The notes under the pieces: model-generated | What the model was told of the DNA's origin: nothing | Databases searched by the model: none | What the model saw: the letters and a program-made list of their open reading frames with translations, nothing else | DNA from: Clostridium paridis | Lineage (GTDB): Bacteria > Bacillota > Clostridia > Clostridiales > Clostridiaceae | Reading direction: 5' to 3' | Assembly (NCBI RefSeq): GCF_016765615.1 | Contig: NZ_JAESWA010000023.1 | Location: 62,001-126,000, forward strand | DNA: 64,000 nt | Position numbers and translations under genes: made by a program | Part shown: one piece after another, positions 34,904-42,484 of the stretch | How the letters are laid out: each line of letters begins with the position of its first letter | How positions within the stretch are numbered: position 1 is the stretch's first letter

Positions 34904-37102
34904 TTAAACTATAGCAATTTGATTTCTACCACGTTTTTTGGCAATATAGAGAGCAGTATCAGCCTTTTTAATAAAATCTTTAATAGTAATATTTTTACTT
35001 GGAACTATTGAAGTTACTCCAAGTGATAGTGTTACCTTGTCAGATACCTTAGAATAAGCATGAGGAATATTTTTGAATTTAACTATTTCTTGAAGATTTT
35101 CGCATAGCTCTCTAGCCTTATTTAATGAACATTCAGGCAACACGATTATAAACTCATCTCCACCATAACGTGCAGCAAAAAAGTTTTCATTTTCAAAAGT
35201 GGACAAAATTTTAGCTATCTTAACAATACATCTATCTCCCTCTACGTGACCATAATTATCATTATATTCTTTAAAATAATCCACATCAAATAATACCAGT
35301 GAAATACGATTACCGCTTTCTAAAGTTCTATTCCATATATCCTTTAAGTAACTGTCTAATTTTCTCCTATTTGGAATTTTAGTCATGCTATCATTTTCTG
35401 ACAAGAAGAGAAGCTTTTTATTTAATTCCTTAAGTTGTGCTTGCACGGCGTGAGTTTTTTCTATTTCCTTTTCTAGTTCAGACGATTTTATTGCATTGTT
35501 AATCGCAATAGAAGCATAAGAAGATAAAGATTTTATCATCTCAATATGATAAGCAGTAAAAGCATGTTTTTCTTTACTTTGGATAGACATAATGCCTATA
35601 ACTTTAGTGTTTATTATTAACGGGCAAAATATAAGCGAGTTCAATTCTTGATCTTTTTTGTTTATTTTAAAACGATAGGTTTCTTCATCCATATGATTTA
35701 GATATTCAGAACTCATATCATTCACAATGATAAATTCTGAATTAGTAATGCATCTACTTGTAAAACTTTCATACTCAGCAATTGATAGACTAGCTTTTTT
35801 TCTTTTTTTGCCGTCATCAAAAACATCTAAATAATTTACAGTGGAATTTTTTTCATCATATAAACCAATTCCTAGATATGTGAAATCTATTAGGTTTTTT
35901 ATACTTGAATGAAGTATATCTATTATTTTGTTTAGATTTAAAGTTGAGGTGATTTCTTGTCCTAATTCACTTATTATTGAAATTTTCTCTATAATAGTTT
36001 GAAGTGAGTCAGATTTACTTTTTAGATTTTCATTATTAACTATCATTTCGTCCATTCGTTTTTTAATTTTCAAGTTATTAGCTAAATGATTATGAAAAGC
36101 ATACAAATTTTCTTTTTCATTTTCATAATGCATTTTTGAATATTTATATGAATTTTCATAGTCGCCTAATTCACCATAAAACATGGCAAGTAAACTAGAA
36201 GTTTCAGATATTTTTTCTGTCATATTGCTCTTTATAGCTAAAATACAAGCTTCTTTTAACTTATTTAATGCTTTATTGAAATTACCGCGTTCCTTAAGAT
36301 ACTCAAAATAATTTATTAATACGTCAATCTTATAAAAAACAGGTGAGTGATTTTTATTAATATTTAAAGCAATATCAAAATAATCTTCTGCCTTTATAAA
36401 ATCAGATTTCTTCCAATAGGATAAAGCTAGTAGCTTGTAACAATCTGATTCGGGAATTTTATAATTATATAGATTGAAATATTTTAAAGCAGTATAAGAA
36501 AGTTCAGTAGATTTATCATAATCTTCTAATAAATAGTATAACTCACCTAAACTTAAAAGCGTTATTCCCTTAGAAAAAGAAAAATCAAACTGCTTATCAA
36601 TTTCATATGCAGTATTACAATAATTTAGGGCTTCATGATAATCCTGAAGAAATTTATAAATCTCTGAAATATTATTCAATGTTCGAACCATTGATTTTTT
36701 TGTAGAAGAATTTTCATCAAATTTTTTATTACTATCAATCAAAGCAGCAGTTTCTTCAGCTTTGCTATAAAAATCCATACTCCGATCATATTCTCCTAAT
36801 TCACTAAAGATAATACCTAATTGGTTATAACAACCACATTGAAGGTCATATAATCCTTCTTTTATAAAGATATCTAATGAATAATAAGTTAAATCTATAG
36901 AGTTTTCATAGTTTCCAGTATTATAATATGCTTCTGATAAAAAGTATTTTGATATTGCGATTCCAAGTTCGTACCCAATCTTTTCTGACACTCCAAGTGT
37001 TTCTTTAGCAAGGGTTAAAGTTTTTTCGTAATTAACATATTTTATTTTATTAATTTCATGTAGAAGCAAATCGATTGAATCTCTATTTATAGTATTATTC
37101 AT
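34904..37102 (-). CDS. TPR-GAF-GGDEF diguanylate cyclase
   Basis: The first 340 residues are tetratricopeptide-type repeats (YYNTGNYENSIDLTYYSLDIF, QLGIIFSELGEYDRSMDFYSKA and others), a protein interaction scaffold. A GAF domain covers about 375-530. The C-terminal GGDEF domain starts near LSENDSMTKIPNRRKLDSYL and has the intact catalytic motif YGGDEF, the DVDYFKEYND magnesium site and RGRNQ at the end, so it should make cyclic-di-GMP. There is no membrane segment. The RxxD inhibitory site is not evident. GAGGG precedes the ATG. The 382-base gap upstream (37103-37484) is AT-rich and holds the fba terminator. Confidence 0.9.
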   Translation of the reverse strand: MNNTINRDSIDLLLHEINKIKYVNYEKTLTLAKETLGVSEKIGYELGIAISKYFLSEAYYNTGNYENSIDLTYYSLDIFIKEGLYDLQCGCYNQLGIIFSELGEYDRSMDFYSKAEETAALIDSNKKFDENSSTKKSMVRTLNNISEIYKFLQDYHEALNYCNTAYEIDKQFDFSFSKGITLLSLGELYYLLEDYDKSTELSYTALKYFNLYNYKIPESDCYKLLALSYWKKSDFIKAEDYFDIALNINKNHSPVFYKIDVLINYFEYLKERGNFNKALNKLKEACILAIKSNMTEKISETSSLLAMFYGELGDYENSYKYSKMHYENEKENLYAFHNHLANNLKIKKRMDEMIVNNENLKSKSDSLQTIIEKISIISELGQEITSTLNLNKIIDILHSSIKNLIDFTYLGIGLYDEKNSTVNYLDVFDDGKKRKKASLSIAEYESFTSRCITNSEFIIVNDMSSEYLNHMDEETYRFKINKKDQELNSLIFCPLIINTKVIGIMSIQSKEKHAFTAYHIEMIKSLSSYASIAINNAIKSSELEKEIEKTHAVQAQLKELNKKLLFLSENDSMTKIPNRRKLDSYLKDIWNRTLESGNRISLVLFDVDYFKEYNDNYGHVEGDRCIVKIAKILSTFENENFFAARYGGDEFIIVLPECSLNKARELCENLQEIVKFKNIPHAYSKVSDKVTLSLGVTSIVPSKNITIKDFIKKADTALYIAKKRGRNQIAIV

Positions 37103-37415
37103 ATACTAGCCCTCATAACTTAAATAATTTATCAATAATAAATAAGAAAAAATATTATATTTAAAAATAATATATCATAACTGTGGACTTGCATACAATA
37201 TTTTCCGTATAAAAACATAATTGGTATTTTTATCAACATAAAGGATTAAAAATGAAAATAAAGAATAAATTTGTAGTATTATAAAATATTGAGAAGCTAA
37301 ATAAACTTAATTATTACATTAATATAAAAGCGTGGTAGCTTATTGTCGTTTTTTATATTAAAATGAAAGAAATTTTTTTTATTAATTAAAATTTATAAAT
37401 GTTTTTATTAAAATA

Positions 37416-37461
37416 AAAACACCTTAAATTTATAAAATATAAATTTAAGGTGTTGAATTTT
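37416..37461 (-). terminator. Terminator of fba
   Basis: On the minus strand AACACCTTAAATTTATA pairs with TATAAATTTAAGGTGTT around a three-base loop and runs into TTTTTATTTTAA. Confidence 0.9.
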
Positions 37462-37484
37462 TAGTTTAGTATATCTAATAAAAA

Positions 37485-38348
37485 CTAAGCTTTGTTTACA
37501 GATCCGAATAGTTCCATTTTTTCTTTAACAGTTGCTTTTATAGCTTCGAATCCTGGTCCTAATAACTTACGTGGATCAAATCCTTTTCCTTCTAAGTCTT
37601 TTCCAGCTTCTATATATTTACGAGTAGCTTCTGCAAATGCTAATTGACATTCAGTGTTAACATTTATTTTAGCAACTCCTAATGATATAGCTTTTTGAAT
37701 CATGTCTGCAGGAATTCCAGTACCACCATGTAAAACTAGAGGAACATCACCAGTTGCATCTTTGATAGCAGCTAATGCAGTGAAATCTAATCCCTTCCAG
37801 TTTGCAGGGTATTTACCATGGATATTTCCAATACCAGCAGCTAACATAGTAACTCCTAATTCAGCTATTTGTTTGCATTCAGCTGGATCAGCTATTTCAC
37901 CTGCTCCAACAACACCATCTTCTTCTCCACCGATAGAACCAACTTCTGCTTCAACAGAGATTCCTTTTTCTGAAGCGATTCTGATGATTTCTTTAGTCTT
38001 TTCAATGTTTTCTTCGATTGAATAATGTGATCCATCGAACATTACTGATGAGAAACCAGCTTCGATAACTTTTAAAGCACCTTCGTAGCTGCCGTGGTCT
38101 ATGTGTAATGATACAGGAACAGTTATGTTTAATTCTTTAATTAATCCATTAACCATACCAACAACAGTAGTGTAACCACCCATATATTTTCCTGCTCCTT
38201 CAGATACACCTAATATTACAGGTGAATTGTTTTCTTGAGCAGTTAATAAAATAGCTTTAGTCCATTCTAAATTGTTAATGTTGAATTGACCAACAGCATA
38301 TTTCCCTTCTCTAGCTTTGTTTAACATTTCTTTTGCTGAAACTAACAT
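37485..38348 (-). CDS. fba: Class II fructose-1,6-bisphosphate aldolase
   Basis: The enzyme interconverts fructose-1,6-bisphosphate with dihydroxyacetone phosphate and glyceraldehyde-3-phosphate in glycolysis, using zinc. The 287 residues show KYAVGQFNINNLEWTKA at the start, SLHIDHGS with the catalytic Asp and zinc His, SVMFDGSHYSIEENI, EAEVGSIGGEEDG, GNIHGKYP, VLHGGTGIP and KINVNTECQLAF. Its size fits the short B. subtilis FbaA type. The start follows TGGAGG. It is monocistronic, and a weak Rex-like box lies about 135 bases upstream. The expressed codons look optimised, as expected for a glycolytic gene. Confidence 0.96.
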   Translation of the reverse strand: MLVSAKEMLNKAREGKYAVGQFNINNLEWTKAILLTAQENNSPVILGVSEGAGKYMGGYTTVVGMVNGLIKELNITVPVSLHIDHGSYEGALKVIEAGFSSVMFDGSHYSIEENIEKTKEIIRIASEKGISVEAEVGSIGGEEDGVVGAGEIADPAECKQIAELGVTMLAAGIGNIHGKYPANWKGLDFTALAAIKDATGDVPLVLHGGTGIPADMIQKAISLGVAKINVNTECQLAFAEATRKYIEAGKDLEGKGFDPRKLLGPGFEAIKATVKEKMELFGSVNKA

Positions 38349-38482
38349 ACGAAACCTCCATGAATTTAAGATTTTACAAATACTTCCATAAAGAAGACAT
38401 TTGTAATATATTTCATTTCTTAAGGCTTATTATAATCCAAAAATAAAAAAAAGAAAACATTAAATTTGTTGAAATATCAAAC

Positions 38483-38500
38483 AAGTTAATAATTTAACAA
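38483..38500. promoter_or_regulatory. Possible Rex-like box upstream of fba
   Basis: AAGTTAATAATTTAACAA matches 12 of 14 defined bases of TTGTTAANNNNTTAACAA; the right half is perfect. In such AT-rich DNA this could be chance. Confidence 0.25.
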
Positions 38501-38629
38501 TCTGAGGAAGAAGAATATTAATAATAAATAATCACAAATTATATATTTTTAGAGTATAATTATTCACTCTAAATTTTGTCAGAATAACTTTTGTGTAATA
38601 TTCAAAAGATAAATTTGGAGGTGATAAAT

Positions 38630-38770
38630 TTGACACAAAAACTAGGAAAAAATAATAAAACTGGCGAGAAATCTTATTATAGAAATAAGAACAATAAATC
38701 AGCTGCAAATCCTGTTAACACAAATGAAGATAATGATATGACAAAACCAGTAAGAGGATTACCTAAATAA
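38630..38770 (+). CDS. Small hydrophilic protein (46 aa)
   Basis: A TTG start at 38630 follows GGAGGTGAT at ideal spacing and opens a 46-codon frame that ends at 38770. The product begins MTQKLGKNNKTGEKSYYRNK and is rich in Asn and Lys, without hydrophobic stretches, ending in TKPVRGLPK. It looks unstructured and basic, like some small spore proteins, but matches no family I know. TTAGAGT and ACTCTAA form an inverted repeat upstream near 38558-38580, and a good terminator follows. It precedes the two DUF4489-like genes, which have separate signals. Confidence 0.6.
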   Translation: MTQKLGKNNKTGEKSYYRNKNNKSAANPVNTNEDNDMTKPVRGLPK

Positions 38771-38779
38771 AATATTTAA

Positions 38780-38818
38780 AAATTCACTAGGACTAAATTT
38801 AGTTTTAGTGAATTTTTT
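38780..38818 (+). terminator. Terminator after the 46-aa gene
   Basis: AAAATTCACTA and TAGTGAATTTT pair around a 16-base loop, followed by a T run. Confidence 0.8.
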
Positions 38819-38920
38819 TATTTACATAGTTAATTTGCAGAAAATGTAACATCATGTCGAGAGCGTGAATAACTTATATAAGACACTAATATATGCAAAA
38901 TCTAATTAGGAGGAAAGTAA

Positions 38921-39352
38921 ATGAGTGAAGTTATTTTAAGGGCAAACTCAGGTGGTGTTGGACCATTTCCAGTTTTCACGACTCCACTAGTAGAGGAAAT
39001 GCCTGTAGTAAGTGTTTCAATAGATACTACACAATTAAGAAATCCAGCGACTCTTTTAACTTTTACAGCTCAGATAAATATGCCAGCAGAATTAAATGTA
39101 AATTTAGCATTTACCATAAAAAAATATAGTTCACAAGGTGGGGTACAAACAATTGGGGGAACTTATGTATTTTCATCTATAGCTGAATTATTAGAAGCTG
39201 AGGCTTTTTCGTTCCAATTCTTTGATAATGGTAATGCTAGAGGAAATTTCACCTATGCAGTACAAGTAGCACCAAATTCCTTTATAGGTATTGCGCCAGG
39301 ATTAACTATTACTAATGCAGTTTTAAGCGCTTTAGCTGTAGAACAAGCATGA
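38921..39352 (+). CDS. DUF4489-like protein, first of a tandem pair
   Basis: The 143-residue protein starts SEVILRANSGGVGPFPVFTT and has VVSVSIDTTQLRNPATLLTFTAQINMP, FTIKKYSS, EAFSFQFFDNG, YAVQVAP and a final SALAVEQ. The order of strands and the VDTT, EAFSF and ALA landmarks recall clostridial DUF4489 proteins, though the Cys-rich parts common in that family are missing. It looks all-beta, with no signal peptide or transmembrane segment. The second copy begins 23 bases after its stop. AGGAGG precedes the ATG. Such families are common in spore-formers and may coat spores, but I see no proof of that. Confidence 0.65.
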   Translation: MSEVILRANSGGVGPFPVFTTPLVEEMPVVSVSIDTTQLRNPATLLTFTAQINMPAELNVNLAFTIKKYSSQGGVQTIGGTYVFSSIAELLEAEAFSFQFFDNGNARGNFTYAVQVAPNSFIGIAPGLTITNAVLSALAVEQA

Positions 39353-39374
39353 TAAAATTTAGGGGGCTCAAAAT

Positions 39375-39833
39375 ATGAATTTAATTTGCGAAGGCTATGA
39401 TAATAGGGAATCAAATGTAGTATTAAATGCTGCTACTGGAGGAGTAGGACCATTTCCTGTTTTTACAACGCCACTTATAAAAAATGTTCCAGTAGTAAGT
39501 GTTACAATCGATACTACAACACTTAGAGACCCTTCAGTATTACTATCATTTACGGCTCAAATAAATATGCCAGCAGAGCTAAATGTAAATTTAGCATTCA
39601 CAATAAAGAGATCAAATAACCAAGGGGTAGAACAAGCAATAGGAGGAACCTACGTATTCTCATCAATAGCGGAATTACTTGAAGCAGAATCATTTGCATT
39701 TCAATTTTTAGATACTATAAATACAAAAGGAATTTACACCTATAGTGTACAACTAGCTGCAAATTCCTTTATAGGTATAGCACCAGGCTTGACAATAACA
39801 AATGCAACACTAAGTGCATTAGCAGTAGGTTGA
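39375..39833 (+). CDS. DUF4489-like protein, second of a tandem pair
   Basis: The 152-residue product is a close paralogue of the preceding one. GGVGPFPVFTTPL, INMPAELNVNLAFTIK, GGTYVFSSIAELLEAE and NSFIGIAPGLTITNA are identical or nearly so in both. It has a 10-residue longer N-terminus (MNLICEGYDNRESN). GGGGG precedes the ATG. The two genes form an operon and arose by recent tandem duplication, since protein identity is high but third codon positions have drifted. Two similar subunits could build a mixed polymer or shell. Function is unknown. Confidence 0.65.
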   Translation: MNLICEGYDNRESNVVLNAATGGVGPFPVFTTPLIKNVPVVSVTIDTTTLRDPSVLLSFTAQINMPAELNVNLAFTIKRSNNQGVEQAIGGTYVFSSIAELLEAESFAFQFLDTINTKGIYTYSVQLAANSFIGIAPGLTITNATLSALAVG

Positions 39834-39840
39834 TTTTTGA

Positions 39841-39882
39841 ACAGGGATTATTTCTTATATTGATATAATCCCTGTATTTTTA
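39841..39882 (+). terminator. Terminator after the DUF4489-like pair
   Basis: ACAGGGATTAT and ATAATCCCTGT pair around a 13-base loop and run into ATTTTTATTT. Confidence 0.88.
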
Positions 39883-39962
39883 TTTAGAAATTAAAGAACA
39901 AATTTGATACATTTTGAATAAATATATTAATAGTAAGAAAATTTAAGGCTGGGGGATGGAGA

Positions 39963-41357
39963 ATGAGTGTATTAAAGATTATACCTTCTAAAGAAAGAAC
40001 TATAATGAATGGAGTAGTACAATTTTATCTAAGAAAATCTTTAATTGGTAATTTTCACAACTCTTCAAAAATATATAAAAGTGTATATAGCTTCGAATTA
40101 AATGATTATCAAAATAAAGGGCACCTAAAAAAAATAACTCTTAATTTTTATTTAGAGAGCTTATTTAATTGTGAGAATTTAGATATAGGAATGACTTTAG
40201 TAAAGAAATATAGGGATAATAGTTTAATTAAAAGAGAACTAAAGAAAATTGTTACACAAGAAGATACTAGAAAATACTTTAAAGTAGACTTAAGAAACGT
40301 TTTTGATGAGAAAGAATTAATGTTAACTGAAGAAATTTATTTAGGCGTATATAGTAATTCTATAAGTGGAATAGCTATATTTGAATCAAAAAATAGCTCA
40401 AATAGTCCCTTTATATTAATAGAATGGGAAGATAGAACTGAAAAAATACAGGGTAAAAATGTTTTACAGGATTATAAAATAGTAAAAGCAAAGAATTATG
40501 AAGAAAACATAGATATGAAAAAAGATGAGCTAGAAAGTACATATGAAGATAAAGTTTGTGATGAAGATTTTAAAATAGAGAAGACTACTGTGTTTAAGGA
40601 AATGGAAGAATTTGAAGAGGAACTAGATAGTTCAGAGTTACAAGAGGTAGATGGAAATGATGAAGTGGATAAAAGTATATTAGTTGAAGAACAGAACATA
40701 AAGGCGGATGAAGTAGAGGGGAAAAATGAAGAATGTAATGATTATAAATTATTAGAGGAAGTAAATAAATTAGAGAGTTTAGACGTAAGTACAAAAACAC
40801 AAGGTATTAATAAGTTTAAGGCAATATTTATTAAAAATAAAGTTTCTAATGAAAATATAAGTATATATAAAGAATTATTAAAAAGTCTTATAGGAGAAAG
40901 CATTGAGGTAGAAGTTGAAGATAGAGAAGTAAGAATATTTAAGGGGATAGTTAATTCAATTAATGGAGATTATGTTCAATTAAAGAGAAATGAAGTATTT
41001 AATGTAATTTCAATATTTTATATATCAAAAATATCTGGTGGTGAAAAATTAAATCAGATTAGAATAGAAAATTTATATAGAAATCAAACTAACAAAACAA
41101 ATGAAGGGCTCAATAGCGTACTATCATATTTAAAAGATAAAAATGTAAGTTTAATACTTGATGAATCTCCAATGAATATTGGAAAGGTTCAAATTCTAGA
41201 TATATATGATGGAGCAGTAAAGGTTAAAAAAGTTAATAATTGCTTACATCCAAAGTATTATATTCTAAATACTAATTATATTAAGGTAATAGAAAATATT
41301 GCATTAGATGAAGAATATTTTAATAGAAGTATAGAAAAAATTGGACTTCATGGATAG
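39963..41357 (+). CDS. Two-domain protein with acidic linker, unknown (possible spore-surface protein)
   Basis: I recognise no family with certainty. The first 160 residues look all-beta and resemble a DNRLRE or TGF-beta-propeptide-like module (YKSVYSFELNDYQNKGHLKKITLNFYLE, FKVDLRNVFD, SPFILIEW). Residues about 175-270 are strongly acidic and likely disordered (EEFEEELDSSELQEVDGNDE). The C-terminal part has ESIEVEVEDREVRIFKGIVNSI and GDYVQLKRNEVFNVISIFYISKI, a strand pattern like the Sm-like repeats of coat protein CotB, and then a second such module near VKKVNNCLHPKYYILNTNYIKVI. No signal peptide is present. GGGGG and GGAG precede the ATG. It follows the DUF4489-like pair. Confidence 0.6.
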   Translation: MSVLKIIPSKERTIMNGVVQFYLRKSLIGNFHNSSKIYKSVYSFELNDYQNKGHLKKITLNFYLESLFNCENLDIGMTLVKKYRDNSLIKRELKKIVTQEDTRKYFKVDLRNVFDEKELMLTEEIYLGVYSNSISGIAIFESKNSSNSPFILIEWEDRTEKIQGKNVLQDYKIVKAKNYEENIDMKKDELESTYEDKVCDEDFKIEKTTVFKEMEEFEEELDSSELQEVDGNDEVDKSILVEEQNIKADEVEGKNEECNDYKLLEEVNKLESLDVSTKTQGINKFKAIFIKNKVSNENISIYKELLKSLIGESIEVEVEDREVRIFKGIVNSINGDYVQLKRNEVFNVISIFYISKISGGEKLNQIRIENLYRNQTNKTNEGLNSVLSYLKDKNVSLILDESPMNIGKVQILDIYDGAVKVKKVNNCLHPKYYILNTNYIKVIENIALDEEYFNRSIEKIGLHG

Positions 41358-41376
41358 TGAAGTCCATATTTGTTTT
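41343..41376 (+). terminator. Terminator overlapping the stop of the two-domain gene
   Basis: GGACTTCA and TGAAGTCC pair around TGGATAG, which includes the stop codon, followed by a T-rich tract. Confidence 0.75.
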
Positions 41377-41488
41377 CATTTCTAATTGATTAATAATCAA
41401 AGCTATTATAAAATAATACAATGTCCAGATATAAATCTTACTAAAAATATGTATAGACTAATATATTTTTGTGAGTGAGGAGGAAGTA

Positions 41489-42316
41489 ATGGAGGAGTAC
41501 GTAATAAAAAAGGTTTTAAATAATAATGTTGTAATTGCTGAAAAAGATTCTAATGAATTTGTTTTAGTGGGTAAAGCTATCGGATTTAATACAACAAAAG
41601 GTACTAGACTTCCAGAAGACAAGATAGAAAATATATTTATAAAACAATCATTTAAATCAAAAGAAAACTTTAATAGAGTTTTGCAGAATATAAATGGTGA
41701 AATAGTAGGAATTTCAGAAGAAATAATCTCATTATGTGAAAAGGAATTAGATGTTAAAATCAATGGTGCAATACATGTATCCCTTCCAGACCACATCAAT
41801 TTTGCAATTACAAGAGCAAATGAAGGAATACGAATTGAGAATCCATTTTTACATGAGTTAGAGGCTTTATACCCAAAAGAATATGTACTTGCTGAAAAAG
41901 CTTTAAATATGATAAATGAAAGATTTAATGTTAAATTACCTAATGATGAAATTGGTTTTATCTGCATGCATATTAATGCAGCTATAGGTGAGCAAGAAGT
42001 TGGAGCAACCTTAGCCTATACTAAAAAAATAGGTGAAATTATGGATTTCTTATATAGACTTTTAGGAAAAGCCCCAGATAGAGGTTCTCTAAGCTATGTG
42101 AGAACAATTACTCATTTGAATTTTATGATTGAGAGAGTTATGAATAAGAAATTCATTAAGAATAATTTGCTTGACATAATAAAAAAAGAATTTTATAATC
42201 AGTACGATATTGCGATTAAGGTTGCAATTAAAATGGAAAACTTATTTTCTATTAAGATTCCAGAAGATGAGATAGGATATATCGCTCTTCATATAAATAG
42301 AATTAAAGAATTATAA
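41489..42316 (+). CDS. BglG-family transcription antiterminator (GlcT/LicT-like)
   Basis: An RNA-binding CAT domain (EEYVIKKVLNNNVVIAEKDSNEFVLVGKAIGF, residues 1-60) precedes two PRD domains. PRD1 has HVSLPDHINFAI and GFICMHINAAI, and PRD2 has RTITHLNFMIERV and GYIALHINRIKE, supplying the His residues phosphorylated by HPr and the EIIB. The 275 residues match the family. The ATG at 41489 is preceded by GAGGAGG, which an upstream in-frame GTG would overlap. ptsG follows after a large terminator hairpin, so by position this protein should let transcription pass that hairpin when glucose is present. Confidence 0.9.
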   Translation: MEEYVIKKVLNNNVVIAEKDSNEFVLVGKAIGFNTTKGTRLPEDKIENIFIKQSFKSKENFNRVLQNINGEIVGISEEIISLCEKELDVKINGAIHVSLPDHINFAITRANEGIRIENPFLHELEALYPKEYVLAEKALNMINERFNVKLPNDEIGFICMHINAAIGEQEVGATLAYTKKIGEIMDFLYRLLGKAPDRGSLSYVRTITHLNFMIERVMNKKFIKNNLLDIIKKEFYNQYDIAIKVAIKMENLFSIKIPEDEIGYIALHINRIKEL

Positions 42317-42335
42317 GTAGTATTACTATTAAATT

Positions 42336-42396
42336 AGGCACGAGCTTAAAGAAATAACTATGGCATAGTTATATTCTTTTGCTCGTGCTTTTCTTT
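42336..42396 (+). terminator. Long hairpin terminator/attenuator before ptsG
   Basis: GCACGAGC pairs with GCTCGTGC, AAAGAA with TTCTTT and TAACTATG with CATAGTTA, a stem of about 22 bp followed by TTTTCTTTTTG. It may end the antiterminator gene only or also attenuate ptsG. A typical RAT sequence was not found by eye. Confidence 0.85.
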
Positions 42397-42484
42397 TTGT
42401 TTTTATACTGAAGTAAATAAATGACTAATAATATTTTTGCTTCAGATATATATTTTTTATACATAAAACATAGGAGGAATCATA

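Noticed and set aside
37103-37415. A possible small gene in the gap between the GGDEF gene and fba.
   Set aside because: Only very short frames without ribosome binding sites are present; the stretch is plain AT-rich leader DNA.
38921-39833. The two similar stretches considered as a non-coding repeat or array.
   Set aside because: They are two genes with separate ribosome binding sites and conserved protein, so tandem paralogues.
41458-41967. A 169-codon minus-strand frame opposite the antiterminator.
   Set aside because: It is the complement of a well-recognised CAT-PRD gene with proper start signals, and no motif is visible in it.
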